From positions 1 to 21,872 of IMG/VR virus record IMGVR_UViG_3300005664_000114: DNA of 21,872 bases. One strand, 5' to 3'. Below, piece after piece: positions 6,937 to 14,421 of this stretch. This stretch comes from a virus. The notes beneath the pieces are model-generated. The model saw only the letters and a list, made by a program, of their open reading frames with translations. It had not been told where the DNA came from and searched no databases. Position 1 is the first letter of the stretch, and each line of letters opens with the position of its first letter. The translations under genes and the position numbers were made by a program.

Positions 6937-7464
6937 ATGGCAACCGAAAGACATAAACTAACAGAGGTGATGGTAGCTGGTAAAGATCCAGCTAGAGTTT
7001 TCGCTCAAACTGCAAAGTTTGATATAGAGTTATTTCAGGATATCCTGAAGGATTTAATGACTGGCCAGTATGGCAGCTTAAAAAGAATATGCGAAAGAAA
7101 AGATATCCACGTAACTACATTCTATAATTGGATTCATGTTGATCCGGATTTGATGGAGGCGTATAAGGTTGCTAGAAAATTTCAGGCGCACATCCTTGTG
7201 GATGACGCAATGGAAGATGCTAATGAAGAGATAGACGGCAGAAGTACAGCCCACGCCATGATGGCTAAACTTAAAGTTGATACCAAAATGAAGGTAGCCG
7301 GAATGTTCAATCGTGAATGGTACGGTAACAAGACTGAAGAGATTAGTACTGTAGCCGTTAAACATGAGATGACGGAGGACCAGTTCATTAAAATACGTCA
7401 GGCTATGCTTGAAAAAAAGAAGGCAGACAATACAGGTATTGAGGATGCTAAAATTGTAGAATAA
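6937..7464 (+). CDS. terS: Terminase small subunit
   Basis: 175 residues. A helix-turn-helix is visible at about 45-67 (YGSLKRICERKDIHVTTFYNWI), followed by the helical segment DPDLMEAYKVARKFQAHILVDDAMEDA typical of small terminase subunits, then a C-terminal helix. It would bind the packaging site of the phage DNA and deliver it to the large subunit. Its stop overlaps the ATG of the large terminase by one base (TAATG), the usual gene pair. It is the first gene after a hairpin and a TAnnTTTG promoter candidate, so it probably opens the late operon. Confidence 0.85.
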   Translation: MATERHKLTEVMVAGKDPARVFAQTAKFDIELFQDILKDLMTGQYGSLKRICERKDIHVTTFYNWIHVDPDLMEAYKVARKFQAHILVDDAMEDANEEIDGRSTAHAMMAKLKVDTKMKVAGMFNREWYGNKTEEISTVAVKHEMTEDQFIKIRQAMLEKKKADNTGIEDAKIVE

Positions 7465-9260
7465 TGCCCCTAACCGTAAACAAAGATGGAATTTTAGTAA
7501 CAGATTCAGGTAAGTTTAAAATCATACCTGGATCTGAGTGGGCATTGCTTAAAGATGTTATTCACGACGAAGATAGTCCAGATAGTCCAGAGTTTGACGT
7601 TTGGGTTGAAAACGACGTGATAGATCTCTATAGGCAAAACTCGTGCATCTTTGTTAACGATGCATTTATAGAACTTTGGGATAAAACCACCGGTATAATG
7701 TTCTTAGCCGGTGGATATGGTAGTTCTAAAACTACATATGTAATCACAAGGTTACTTGTTAAGTGTATCGAAAATAAACAATTTAAGTGTTTTTATGGCC
7801 GTCAGAAAAAAACAGAGGCAAGAGAACTTCATGATAATATCGTCAGGGAAATAATAAGAAACGGATGGGAAGACGACTTTGATTTTTCAATGAAAGATAC
7901 CGGAACTACCGGTATAACATACATTCCTAACGGAAACTGTTTTAAACTTTTTGGTTGCGATGACGAAGATTCTTTGAAGGGTATAGATAACCCTACCGAT
8001 ATATTTATTGACGAAATTAATCAGCTTACCTTCACTGCGTTTGGTAGGCTTGTTTCTCGATTAAGAACACCAGGTGTTGATTTGCAACTTGTTGGCTGTT
8101 TTAATAATTGTGACGTTTACGAGGACCATTGGATATATAAATACATATATTCCGGTGAAGATTCTAAAGATGCTAACGAGGTTCGTGTACAAAAGGCGTT
8201 AAAGAAAAAGAAGATAGTAAAACATCATTCGATTTACACAGACAATAAGTTTGTAAATCCTGATAACTATAGGGCTGCACTGGAGATTAATGCTGGTGGT
8301 GATCTTGTAAAAATAGGTCAATACATAAATGGTGATTGGGGTGTTAAGTTGTCTAAGCAGCCATATTACAAGCAGTTCAAGGCACTAACTCACGTTTCTG
8401 AGGATATATATTACGATCCAAATTTACCTTTACATATATCATTTGACAAAAATAAGCAGCCGTATTTCCCTTGTTTGATTGCTCAATTAAACGGTGGCGA
8501 TATAAATCTAATTGACGAAATAGCCGCTACGAATCCAAACAATACAACTGATTGGATATGTGCCGAGTTTGCAAGAAGATACGAAAATCACAAATCTGGA
8601 CTTTACATATATGGTGATGCAACATCTGCTATAGGTGATGTTACTCATGAAAAGGGTGAAAATATGTACACGATAATTGCTTCTAATCTAAAGCAGTTCC
8701 ATCCTGAGATACGTGTAGATAATAAAAATCCAAATAATAAAGACAGAGGTAACTTTATTAATCTTGTTTTTAAATCGAATTACGGTGGCCTTGACGTTAA
8801 GGTACACCCTGATTGTGTTCACATGATTTCTGACTTTACCAATTGCGAAGAGGCCCCTGATGGTAAAGGTAAGGATAAGAAAACATCAATGGTTAATGGC
8901 GTAAAGGGAGTTCAAAGATATGGCCACTTCGGTGATGCATTTGATTATCTAATATGTTCAGCGCACTCTGATGTTTACGAAAAATGGCGTGCTGGAGATA
9001 TTACTTATGATACAGTTTCAGGTGGCAGAACTATCAGGAATGGAATTTCGGCAGCAATGAAAGAAGTTGTTAAGGAGATTGCGCCTAAGCCTACACTAAG
9101 TAAGAGGTTAATAATAGATCAGTACGGGATAAGAGAGGTTGATGAAAAAATAAAAAGAGGTAAAATAATAAAAGATAGGTTCGGGATAAGAGAGGTTGAG
9201 GATGATTATGAAGCAGATGAAATTGTTTATGTTAGAGTATCTAGGAATAGAATGAATTAG
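7464..9260 (+). CDS. terL: Terminase large subunit (packaging ATPase/nuclease)
   Basis: 598 residues. The ATPase domain has Walker A GGYGSSKT at 83-90 and Walker B DIFIDE at 179-184. The RNase H-like nuclease domain carries candidate metal-binding aspartates at 328 (ISFDKN), 385 (YIYGDAT) and 491/494 (HFGDAFDYLI). The protein powers DNA translocation through the portal and cuts concatemers. It overlaps the small subunit by one base. The C-terminus (548-580) carries an internal duplication: IDQYGIREVD and KDRFGIREVE, encoded by an 18-nt exact repeat. The Walker A form with a second Ser before Lys fits phage terminases. Confidence 0.95.
   Translation: MPLTVNKDGILVTDSGKFKIIPGSEWALLKDVIHDEDSPDSPEFDVWVENDVIDLYRQNSCIFVNDAFIELWDKTTGIMFLAGGYGSSKTTYVITRLLVKCIENKQFKCFYGRQKKTEARELHDNIVREIIRNGWEDDFDFSMKDTGTTGITYIPNGNCFKLFGCDDEDSLKGIDNPTDIFIDEINQLTFTAFGRLVSRLRTPGVDLQLVGCFNNCDVYEDHWIYKYIYSGEDSKDANEVRVQKALKKKKIVKHHSIYTDNKFVNPDNYRAALEINAGGDLVKIGQYINGDWGVKLSKQPYYKQFKALTHVSEDIYYDPNLPLHISFDKNKQPYFPCLIAQLNGGDINLIDEIAATNPNNTTDWICAEFARRYENHKSGLYIYGDATSAIGDVTHEKGENMYTIIASNLKQFHPEIRVDNKNPNNKDRGNFINLVFKSNYGGLDVKVHPDCVHMISDFTNCEEAPDGKGKDKKTSMVNGVKGVQRYGHFGDAFDYLICSAHSDVYEKWRAGDITYDTVSGGRTIRNGISAAMKEVVKEIAPKPTLSKRLIIDQYGIREVDEKIKRGKIIKDRFGIREVEDDYEADEIVYVRVSRNRMN
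9125..9142 (+). repeat. In-frame repeat in terL 3' end, copy 1
   Basis: CGGGATAAGAGAGGTTGA is repeated exactly at 9182-9199, 57 bases (19 codons) on. The wider unit (9111-9145 against 9168-9202) is similar, giving two copies of a (D)(Q/R)(Y/F)GIREV(D/E) peptide at the terminase C-terminus. Confidence 0.8.
9182..9199 (+). repeat. In-frame repeat in terL 3' end, copy 2
   Basis: Second exact copy of the 18-nt unit at 9125-9142. The reading frame is kept, so it adds a duplicated GIREV peptide and does not disrupt the gene. Confidence 0.8.
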
Positions 9261-9275
9261 CAAAAAATAAATATG

Positions 9276-9299
9276 CTAAAATAAGCCCTGTTATTTTGG
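9276..9299 (+). terminator. AT-rich hairpin between terL and the connector gene
   Basis: CTAAAATAA (9276-9284) can pair with TTATTTTGG (9291-9299), 9 bp with one G-U, around the 6-nt loop GCCCTG. No T run follows, so it is a weak terminator or a processing/regulatory hairpin. A TAnnTTTG match (TACATTTG, 9308-9315) follows it. Confidence 0.35.
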
Positions 9300-9307
9300 A
9301 AAGTACT

Positions 9308-9315
9308 TACATTTG
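9308..9315 (+). promoter_or_regulatory. TAnnTTTG -7 box candidate upstream of the connector gene
   Basis: TACATTTG followed by CTTATATGG resembles the TTTGTTATATG context at 17032-17042. No clear TTTG lies at the expected distance upstream. It ends 5 bases before the ATG at 9321, so transcription from it would give an almost leaderless message. Low confidence. Confidence 0.3.
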
Positions 9316-9320
9316 CTTAT

Positions 9321-10358
9321 ATGGTTACTCGGCCTACGTTCGTCCCTTACCTACGTTTACAGGACTACTTAACGACTATACAAACAGGGCAACTTTCACA
9401 GCAGATCCTCGATCCACTAAGGGCCGGAGGTATGCAGTTGATTGATGCAGAGTCGTGGGCGATAGGTAAAGTTGTGGAACACATCGAGCAACAGTATGAT
9501 GTATATTTCGAGATTACTGAAACTAAACCATACGATTTTACAAAAAAATACTACGCAGGATCAAGAGTTACTTTAGATTTTCCAGCATGGATACCAGGAA
9601 CTGGCGGAAGCGAAGGAGATGTAATTTATCTTATTGGTAATTGTGTTATATACGAAAAGGTAGCTTATATATGTATCTACGAAAATTCAGATTCAACATT
9701 CAAGCCATACAACTGGCAAAGAATGGGGATGCAGTATGATATATATTATATAGATTTCCCTTATCCTATATTTAGACAGCAGCCACAACAGCAAAAAGGA
9801 TCTTATCGTCAAGGCGTTTACTCTAATGGTTCAGCAAAGATACCTAAGAGTAAGGTTTGGTGGGATAATAAAACTTACGAGTGTCTCGTATCTACAGCCG
9901 TTTATGGCGACCAGTACAATATCCAGTTTTCTCAATTTGACGATATACCAAAACCAAATGTCTTTCCAAACGATTTACAATCAGGCAGTCAATACTGGAA
10001 AGATAACGGTGAATATTCTTTTGTAGGACAATACCCAAATCAATATACTGGAGATCAGCAAAACCTAAGTGAAGGTATGCCTGCCGATTATGATCCTAGT
10101 AAACCTGTTTGGATTCTTGGTGATAATAGAAATCCAATTATAAAAGAAATACTTGTTTCTTTATCATTGTGGTTGCTTCATTCAAGAATATCACCTACTA
10201 ACATCCCTGAACTTAGAGAGCGAAATAAAAATTCAGCTATAGAGAATCTAAGAGCCTATAAAAAGGGAACTTTAAATCTAAGCATGGAGCCATTGCAGCC
10301 GGAACAAGGATCTGATATACAATGGGGATCTAAACCAAAATACTCAAACAGATACTAA
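9321..10358 (+). CDS. Mu gp36-like (DUF1320) head-tail connector with inserted carbohydrate-binding-like modules
   Basis: 345 residues. The ends look like the two halves of a DUF1320 connector: residues 10-64 (LRLQDYLTTI... LIDAESWAIGKVVEHIEQQYDVYF) and 271-322 (NPIIKEILVSLSLWLLHSR... IENLRAYKKGTLNL). DUF1320 proteins are normally about 130-150 residues, and here about 200 extra residues lie between. The insert contains at least one CBM5/12-like unit at 74-134 (YYAGSRV, then VIYEKVAYICIYENSDSTFKP, then W) and a more divergent one at 160-227 (GSYRQGVYS, KVWWDNKTYECLVS, SQYWKDN). It probably sits at the neck, joining portal to tail, with surface-exposed modules. It lies 60 bases after terL. Confidence 0.65.
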   Translation: MVTRPTFVPYLRLQDYLTTIQTGQLSQQILDPLRAGGMQLIDAESWAIGKVVEHIEQQYDVYFEITETKPYDFTKKYYAGSRVTLDFPAWIPGTGGSEGDVIYLIGNCVIYEKVAYICIYENSDSTFKPYNWQRMGMQYDIYYIDFPYPIFRQQPQQQKGSYRQGVYSNGSAKIPKSKVWWDNKTYECLVSTAVYGDQYNIQFSQFDDIPKPNVFPNDLQSGSQYWKDNGEYSFVGQYPNQYTGDQQNLSEGMPADYDPSKPVWILGDNRNPIIKEILVSLSLWLLHSRISPTNIPELRERNKNSAIENLRAYKKGTLNLSMEPLQPEQGSDIQWGSKPKYSNRY

Positions 10359-10359
10359 A

Positions 10360-10674
10360 ATGACTATAATAGATCTTTTATGTTACGTTTTGATATTCTT
10401 AATTTTTTGCCATTACTCTACTAAGATATTTGAGTGGTGGTCAGTTAGGAATAAAAAAGAAACAAATCTGGCCGAATTTATGGCTGACCTTTATAAACTT
10501 CAGGATAAGTGGAGCAGAAAAGGCGAGTTTCATTTCTGTAAGGCGATCGAGTTGATAAAAAACGCAGCCGCCCCTGACGAGCAAGAGGCAGAGCAGCCAA
10601 CTGATGAAGGTAGAAGGATGGTTCGTGCCATGAAGGAACAAATTGCAGAAGAGATTATACAAGACTATAAATAA
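10360..10674 (+). CDS. Unknown 104-residue protein with N-terminal membrane helix
   Basis: A hydrophobic N-terminal segment at about 3-18 (IIDLLCYVLIFLIFCHY) is followed by a charged helical body (FEWWSVRNKKETNLAEFMADLYKLQDKW) and an acidic, Glu/Gln-rich C-terminal third. No signal-peptidase site is obvious, so it is more likely membrane-anchored than secreted. No family recognised. Its place between connector and portal, one base after the connector stop and overlapping the portal ATG by one base (TAATG), ties it to late expression. It could be an assembly factor at the membrane, but that is a guess. Confidence 0.55.
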   Translation: MTIIDLLCYVLIFLIFCHYSTKIFEWWSVRNKKETNLAEFMADLYKLQDKWSRKGEFHFCKAIELIKNAAAPDEQEAEQPTDEGRRMVRAMKEQIAEEIIQDYK

Positions 10675-12176
10675 TGAACAAACTTTCTTTATCTTCTTTA
10701 AGCAGAAATATAGCAACTCCAAGCTACGGTTTAAATCCTGCTGGATTGTATAGGAGAGATGCGTCGTATAATCATATAAGTGATTACATTACTCCTGCTC
10801 AGTTTGAAAGGTGGGCTCATGATGTTTCATCGTGGAGGGCTGCGATAAGAGAAGCTGAATGGGCTTATTACCCACAAAGGGTAAAGATGATGAGGATGTA
10901 CATCGATACTGTAGAAAACATCGAAGTAAAAGCTGTTCTCGATAGACTGTACGAAATTTGCCTACAAAGAGATATTTCAATATATCAAATGAAGGGTGGC
11001 GAGATAATAGAATCTAAAGACTTGTCACAACAACTAGAATCTCAAAGATGGTTTCGTGACTATAGAAAAATGGTCTTAGATGCTATGCTTTGGGGTTTTA
11101 CTCTTATTGAACTTGGTGATATTGTTGAAGATTCTTTTCCTAATATAACATTTACTAGAAGGCAAAATTTAAGGCCGGATGGTAACGGCGAAGGTGCTGT
11201 ATTGACATCAATGATTTACGGAATAGACGGATTGCGTGTTGAAAGTGATCCGTTAATTGCTATGTGTAATCATTGGATAAATACTCCTTCTAATATAGGC
11301 GTTAGTAGATGTGGATACGGATTGCTTTATAATATAGCTTACAATGAAATCCATTTAAGACATATCATAGAGTGGAATGTTGACTACATCGAAATGTATG
11401 GCCAGCCAACAAGAGTTGGTAAAACTACAAAAACCGGTGCAGCTAGAAAAAAATTCGAGCAATTTCTAAGGAACGCAGGTCAGGATGCTTACATTGTTTT
11501 GGACAATCAAGATAGTGTTGAATTTGTAGATGGTAAAGGTGCAGGTACTGCTTGGAAATGTTACGAAAATCTTGAAAATAGATTAAAGGCTGGTATATCA
11601 AAAGTAGTACTTGGTCACGAAGATGCAATATCAGCAACAGCCGGTAAGTTAGGTGGTCAGCAAGCTGCATCAAAAGATGGTTTCCACGAAAGTCTTATCG
11701 AACAAGCTATTGGTAGCAAGCAGGTTTATTACGGAAACTTCGAGTGTTCTAAGATAAATGAAGTTTTTGCACCTAAGATGAGGGCTCTTGGCAAATATGT
11801 TGGCTCTAAAAAGATAGCAAACTTTATACCTGACGGATACTTTTATGGATTAAAGAACGACAGGGAAGAAGATTATGTATCTAGAAGATTGAATTCTAAA
11901 AGAGTTACAATATCAACTTATGTTAAAAGCATGAATGATGCTGGTTGGGATATAGATAAAGATCAACTTTCAGCTTTGTTTGGAATGAAACTTACCGCAT
12001 CTGTTCCTGAAAGAAAACTTACAGAGTTCAAGACTACGGAGGCTACTATACATAAACCAGATGATGACGGAACACCATTTGATGGTTATAAGAAACTCGT
12101 TAAGCCTACAGAAGAACCTGCTAAAGATAAGAAAATAAAAAATTCACTTGCTAAAGATATTTTAAATGGAATTTAA
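10674..12176 (+). CDS. Portal protein, DUF935 / Mu gp29-like
   Basis: 500 residues. Features of DUF935 portals are present: the helical stretch around KMMRMYIDTVENIEVKAVLDRLYEI at 71-95, the region FRDYRKMVLDAMLWGFTLIELGD near 122-144, and the characteristic IIEWNVDYIEMYGQPTRVG near 226-245. The portal dodecamer forms the packaging channel at the head vertex and docks the connector. The C-terminal 40 residues are charged and low in complexity (KLVKPTEEPAKDKKIK). The start ATG overlaps the previous stop and the end overlaps the ferritin gene by 11 bases, so portal and ferritin are translationally linked. Confidence 0.88.
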   Translation: MNKLSLSSLSRNIATPSYGLNPAGLYRRDASYNHISDYITPAQFERWAHDVSSWRAAIREAEWAYYPQRVKMMRMYIDTVENIEVKAVLDRLYEICLQRDISIYQMKGGEIIESKDLSQQLESQRWFRDYRKMVLDAMLWGFTLIELGDIVEDSFPNITFTRRQNLRPDGNGEGAVLTSMIYGIDGLRVESDPLIAMCNHWINTPSNIGVSRCGYGLLYNIAYNEIHLRHIIEWNVDYIEMYGQPTRVGKTTKTGAARKKFEQFLRNAGQDAYIVLDNQDSVEFVDGKGAGTAWKCYENLENRLKAGISKVVLGHEDAISATAGKLGGQQAASKDGFHESLIEQAIGSKQVYYGNFECSKINEVFAPKMRALGKYVGSKKIANFIPDGYFYGLKNDREEDYVSRRLNSKRVTISTYVKSMNDAGWDIDKDQLSALFGMKLTASVPERKLTEFKTTEATIHKPDDDGTPFDGYKKLVKPTEEPAKDKKIKNSLAKDILNGI

Positions 12177-12645
12177 ACCATCAGAAGAAATAGTAAAAAT
12201 AATTTTAGATAGACTTAGAAACGAACTTCAAGCCAGTTTCCACTATCAGTACTTATCTAACTGGTGCGATTCTGCAGGATTTGATGGTTTTGCCAAATTC
12301 TATAAGCAAGAATCTGATCACGAAATTTCACATGCTAGAGTACTTCAGTCTTATCTTAATGGATGGGGTGTTCAGTATAATATACCTGCTATATCAAATA
12401 CTACTTCTGTTTCATCCTTGATGGACTCTATCGAACAGTCAAGGGAAATTGAACAATCTCTATATGTCGCATACAATAACGACTGTTTATTCTTAGTAAA
12501 TAAGGATTTTTCAGCATTAAGTTTATTTGTAAAAATGGTTGATATACAAAAAGAAGCTGTCTTTGAGTATAATACTCTTTTAGAAAAATGCAGAAACAGC
12601 AGAGATCTTTTCCTTTTCGATAAAGAAGTTTTCGACAATGAGTAA
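12166..12645 (+). CDS. Ferritin (ferroxidase-site-containing ferritin-like protein)
   Basis: 159 residues, about the length of bacterial FtnA (165). By recalled alignment to E. coli FtnA the ferroxidase ligands are kept: Glu20 (for E17), Glu53 and His56 (the ExxH of HEISHA, for E50/H53), Glu96 (for E94) and Gln128 (for Q127), plus Tyr27. The FtnA site-C residue E130 appears to be Ala131 here. The C-terminal LFLFDKEVF resembles the LYFIDKEL of FtnA, so similarity runs to the end. Ferritins oxidise Fe(II) and store it as mineral in 24-mer cages; Dps-type proteins form 12-mers. The gene overlaps the portal stop by 11 bases and the gpG-like start by 8, in the slot where Mu-like phages usually carry MuF. 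Role in the phage is unknown: iron storage, oxidative protection or a virion part. Confidence 0.85.
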   Translation: MEFKPSEEIVKIILDRLRNELQASFHYQYLSNWCDSAGFDGFAKFYKQESDHEISHARVLQSYLNGWGVQYNIPAISNTTSVSSLMDSIEQSREIEQSLYVAYNNDCLFLVNKDFSALSLFVKMVDIQKEAVFEYNTLLEKCRNSRDLFLFDKEVFDNE

Positions 12646-13051
12646 ATTAGGCTTTGATAAATTAATAAAAAATCTCCCCGTAATAAAGAGGAGATTTCTT
12701 ATTAATGGAATAAAGCTGGCCCAAAAGGAAATGAAAAAAAACTTTGATGGCGAGGTTAATTCCGAATCAGGCGAAATGTGGGAAGATGTAAAAAGACCAG
12801 TACCTCCTAAGATTCTAATAGAAACGGGATCTATGAAGTCTGAAACGCAAAACAATCAACCTGCAATTTCAGAAAACAAAGCCGTACTAACGATAGATCC
12901 AATGGACTCCAGAGGTAGAAGTTATGCAGCTTATCACCAGGAACATCCATCTAAAGGTAGAAATATTCAAAGGGAATTTGTAACTCAGTCAATGTCGTTA
13001 GATAGGGAACAGTTGCAGGAACTTAAAGATCAAGTAGAAAAGTTTTTATAA
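12638..13051 (+). CDS. Phage virion morphogenesis protein, Mu gpG-like
   Basis: 137 residues with the hallmarks of the phage virion morphogenesis (tail completion) family: a basic N-terminal helix, then W at 48 followed by VKRPVPPKILIETGSM at 51-66 (the family's PpkiLvdTG-type motif), then SYAAYHQEHPSKGRNIQREF at 95-114 and a C-terminal helix. Members act at the head-tail joining stage. The gene overlaps the ferritin end by 8 bases, so it belongs to the same translational run. The family's usual length is about 150 residues. Confidence 0.75.
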   Translation: MSKLGFDKLIKNLPVIKRRFLINGIKLAQKEMKKNFDGEVNSESGEMWEDVKRPVPPKILIETGSMKSETQNNQPAISENKAVLTIDPMDSRGRSYAAYHQEHPSKGRNIQREFVTQSMSLDREQLQELKDQVEKFL

Positions 13052-13068
13052 AAAATAAAATTAAACAC

Positions 13069-13611
13069 ATGAACAATTTTAAAGTAGGAGATGTTTTATA
13101 TTTGAAATCAGACAACTCAAGATGTGTAGTCTGCTGCGAGAATCCTTTCAAAGTAATGTTTGAAAAGTCTACTCTTTGCGACTGGATACCTAAAGAGTGT
13201 TTTTCTACAGAAAAGTTCAATGAAAAAATATCTTACGAGATTGAACTTAAAGATTTAGTATCGGAAGGACTTTCTAATATTTTAAATAAAGTTAACAGAG
13301 ATGTACTTATTCAAAGTATAAAAGAATCTGAAACTGAGGATAACTTTTCGTTTTCAGAAAAGCCAAATGGTGATATGTCTGTAACTATAAAAACTCAGGA
13401 GTCGGTAGAGAAACTTTCAGATATTACTGCTACTCTTTCAGAAGTAAAATCAAACCAAAAAACAATTATCGTTGTAAGAGTGGATAATAATGTTACTAAT
13501 GAAAGACTAAATGAAATCTCTGAAATGGCAAAATTTATATCAAATTCAGACGTTATTGTTTTCAGAGATGCACCTGATTTTGAATTACAATTTATGGACA
13601 TATATCTATAA
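13069..13611 (+). CDS. Unknown 180-residue protein with YodC-like N-terminus
   Basis: The N-terminus (FKVGDVLYLKSDNSRCVV, residues 4-21) resembles the opening of small YodC/DUF2158-type beta-barrel proteins (VGDvVyLKSGgp-mtV), with Cys at 19, 22 and 23 and a CDWIPKECF segment near 37-45. The rest is acidic alpha/beta (ELKDLVSEGLSNILNKVNRDVL, then KTIIVVRVDNNVTNERLNEISEMAKFI). The last 50 residues, with a strand, a helix, and then DVIVFRDAP, may be a small separate domain. No firm family. It lies between gpG-like and terminator-like genes, and its stop overlaps the next ATG by one base, so a neck or assembly role is possible. Confidence 0.5.
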   Translation: MNNFKVGDVLYLKSDNSRCVVCCENPFKVMFEKSTLCDWIPKECFSTEKFNEKISYEIELKDLVSEGLSNILNKVNRDVLIQSIKESETEDNFSFSEKPNGDMSVTIKTQESVEKLSDITATLSEVKSNQKTIIVVRVDNNVTNERLNEISEMAKFISNSDVIVFRDAPDFELQFMDIYL

Positions 13612-14420
13612 TGGCCTCACGAACAGCTAAAATATACACCGACCTATTAGATATTGTAAAGTCAATACCTAACATCTATGACCAAAACAGGCCATCGGAT
13701 TATCCTTTCTTTGTTTATTGCAATGTTTGGGATGACCAGATAGACGAATCTATACTTTCTGAAAATTACGCATTTAACTATCCTGCTTGTTTCATAGAGG
13801 TTGATTTAGGTGAAGGTGTGCAGTGGATGGCTGGAATGTCGTCTTATCCTGATACTATAATTTCGTTCCATATAGTTGGTTATTTACTAGACGGAGGAAA
13901 TGATAATATGGAGCAAAACTTGCCGATTTTTGAAATAAAAGATTTGATTAAATCAAAGATTTTAGGAAAGAATCCGTCACACTGCTCTTCTTTACAGGTA
14001 TGTGCAGATAAACAAGACTTTAAGCATAAAGGAGTTTATAAGTATGTTTTATCTTTCAGAACAAACTTTATAGACAAAGCTGGTTCTGATTACGATCCTC
14101 TAGGTAGAGATCAGAAGTTTGGATACATAACAGACGGTACAATGAATTTAAATTCATTTAAGTTATGGGAGGCTGGTAATGATTATACATCAGGACTTAA
14201 TGCCATTTCTTACAGAGGTTCAATTTACCTTTGCGTTATCTCTAATTCTGACGACACTTTTGATGAAGGCAAATGGGAGTTAATACCTATTTGGCAACCT
14301 AAAAATTCATATATCGTAAATGACTTAGCAGCGTTTGGATCTTCAATTTACGAATGCTCTACTGATAATTCAGACGAAGTTTTCAATCCAGCTAATTGGA
14401 ATAAAATTTATCCATTATAA
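13611..14420 (+). CDS. Tail-terminator-like protein with two C-terminal CBM5/12-like modules
   Basis: 269 residues in two parts. Residues 1-155 resemble tail-terminator/tail-completion proteins: an N-terminal helix (AKIYTDLLDIVKSIPNI), strands around PACFIEVDLG and TIISFHIVGYLL, the helix EQNLPIFEIKDLIKSKIL, and a final KYVLSFRTNFID strand. Residues 185-266 contain two tandem modules of the form W-x-x-G/K-x-x-Y-x(n)-Y/F-x-G-x-x-Y-x-C-x(6-8)-F-x(3-4)-W: LWEAGNDYTSG to EGKWEL, and IWQPKNSYIVN to NPANWNKI. These look like chitin-binding type-3 (CBM5/12) folds, which bind glycans. The modules would decorate the neck or tail tip. Family assignment of the N-terminal half is by shape and position only. 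Confidence 0.6.
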   Translation: MASRTAKIYTDLLDIVKSIPNIYDQNRPSDYPFFVYCNVWDDQIDESILSENYAFNYPACFIEVDLGEGVQWMAGMSSYPDTIISFHIVGYLLDGGNDNMEQNLPIFEIKDLIKSKILGKNPSHCSSLQVCADKQDFKHKGVYKYVLSFRTNFIDKAGSDYDPLGRDQKFGYITDGTMNLNSFKLWEAGNDYTSGLNAISYRGSIYLCVISNSDDTFDEGKWELIPIWQPKNSYIVNDLAAFGSSIYECSTDNSDEVFNPANWNKIYPL

Positions 14421-14421
14421 T

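Noticed and set aside
12166-12645. MuF-type minor head protein, expected next to a DUF935 portal
   Set aside because: The sequence carries ferritin ligand motifs over its whole length and no MuF features.
14335-14421. 29-codon N-terminal extension of the baseplate J-like gene
   Set aside because: It lies within the C-terminal CBM-like module of the upstream gene in another frame. ATG 14422 sits one base after that gene's stop and gives a natural start.
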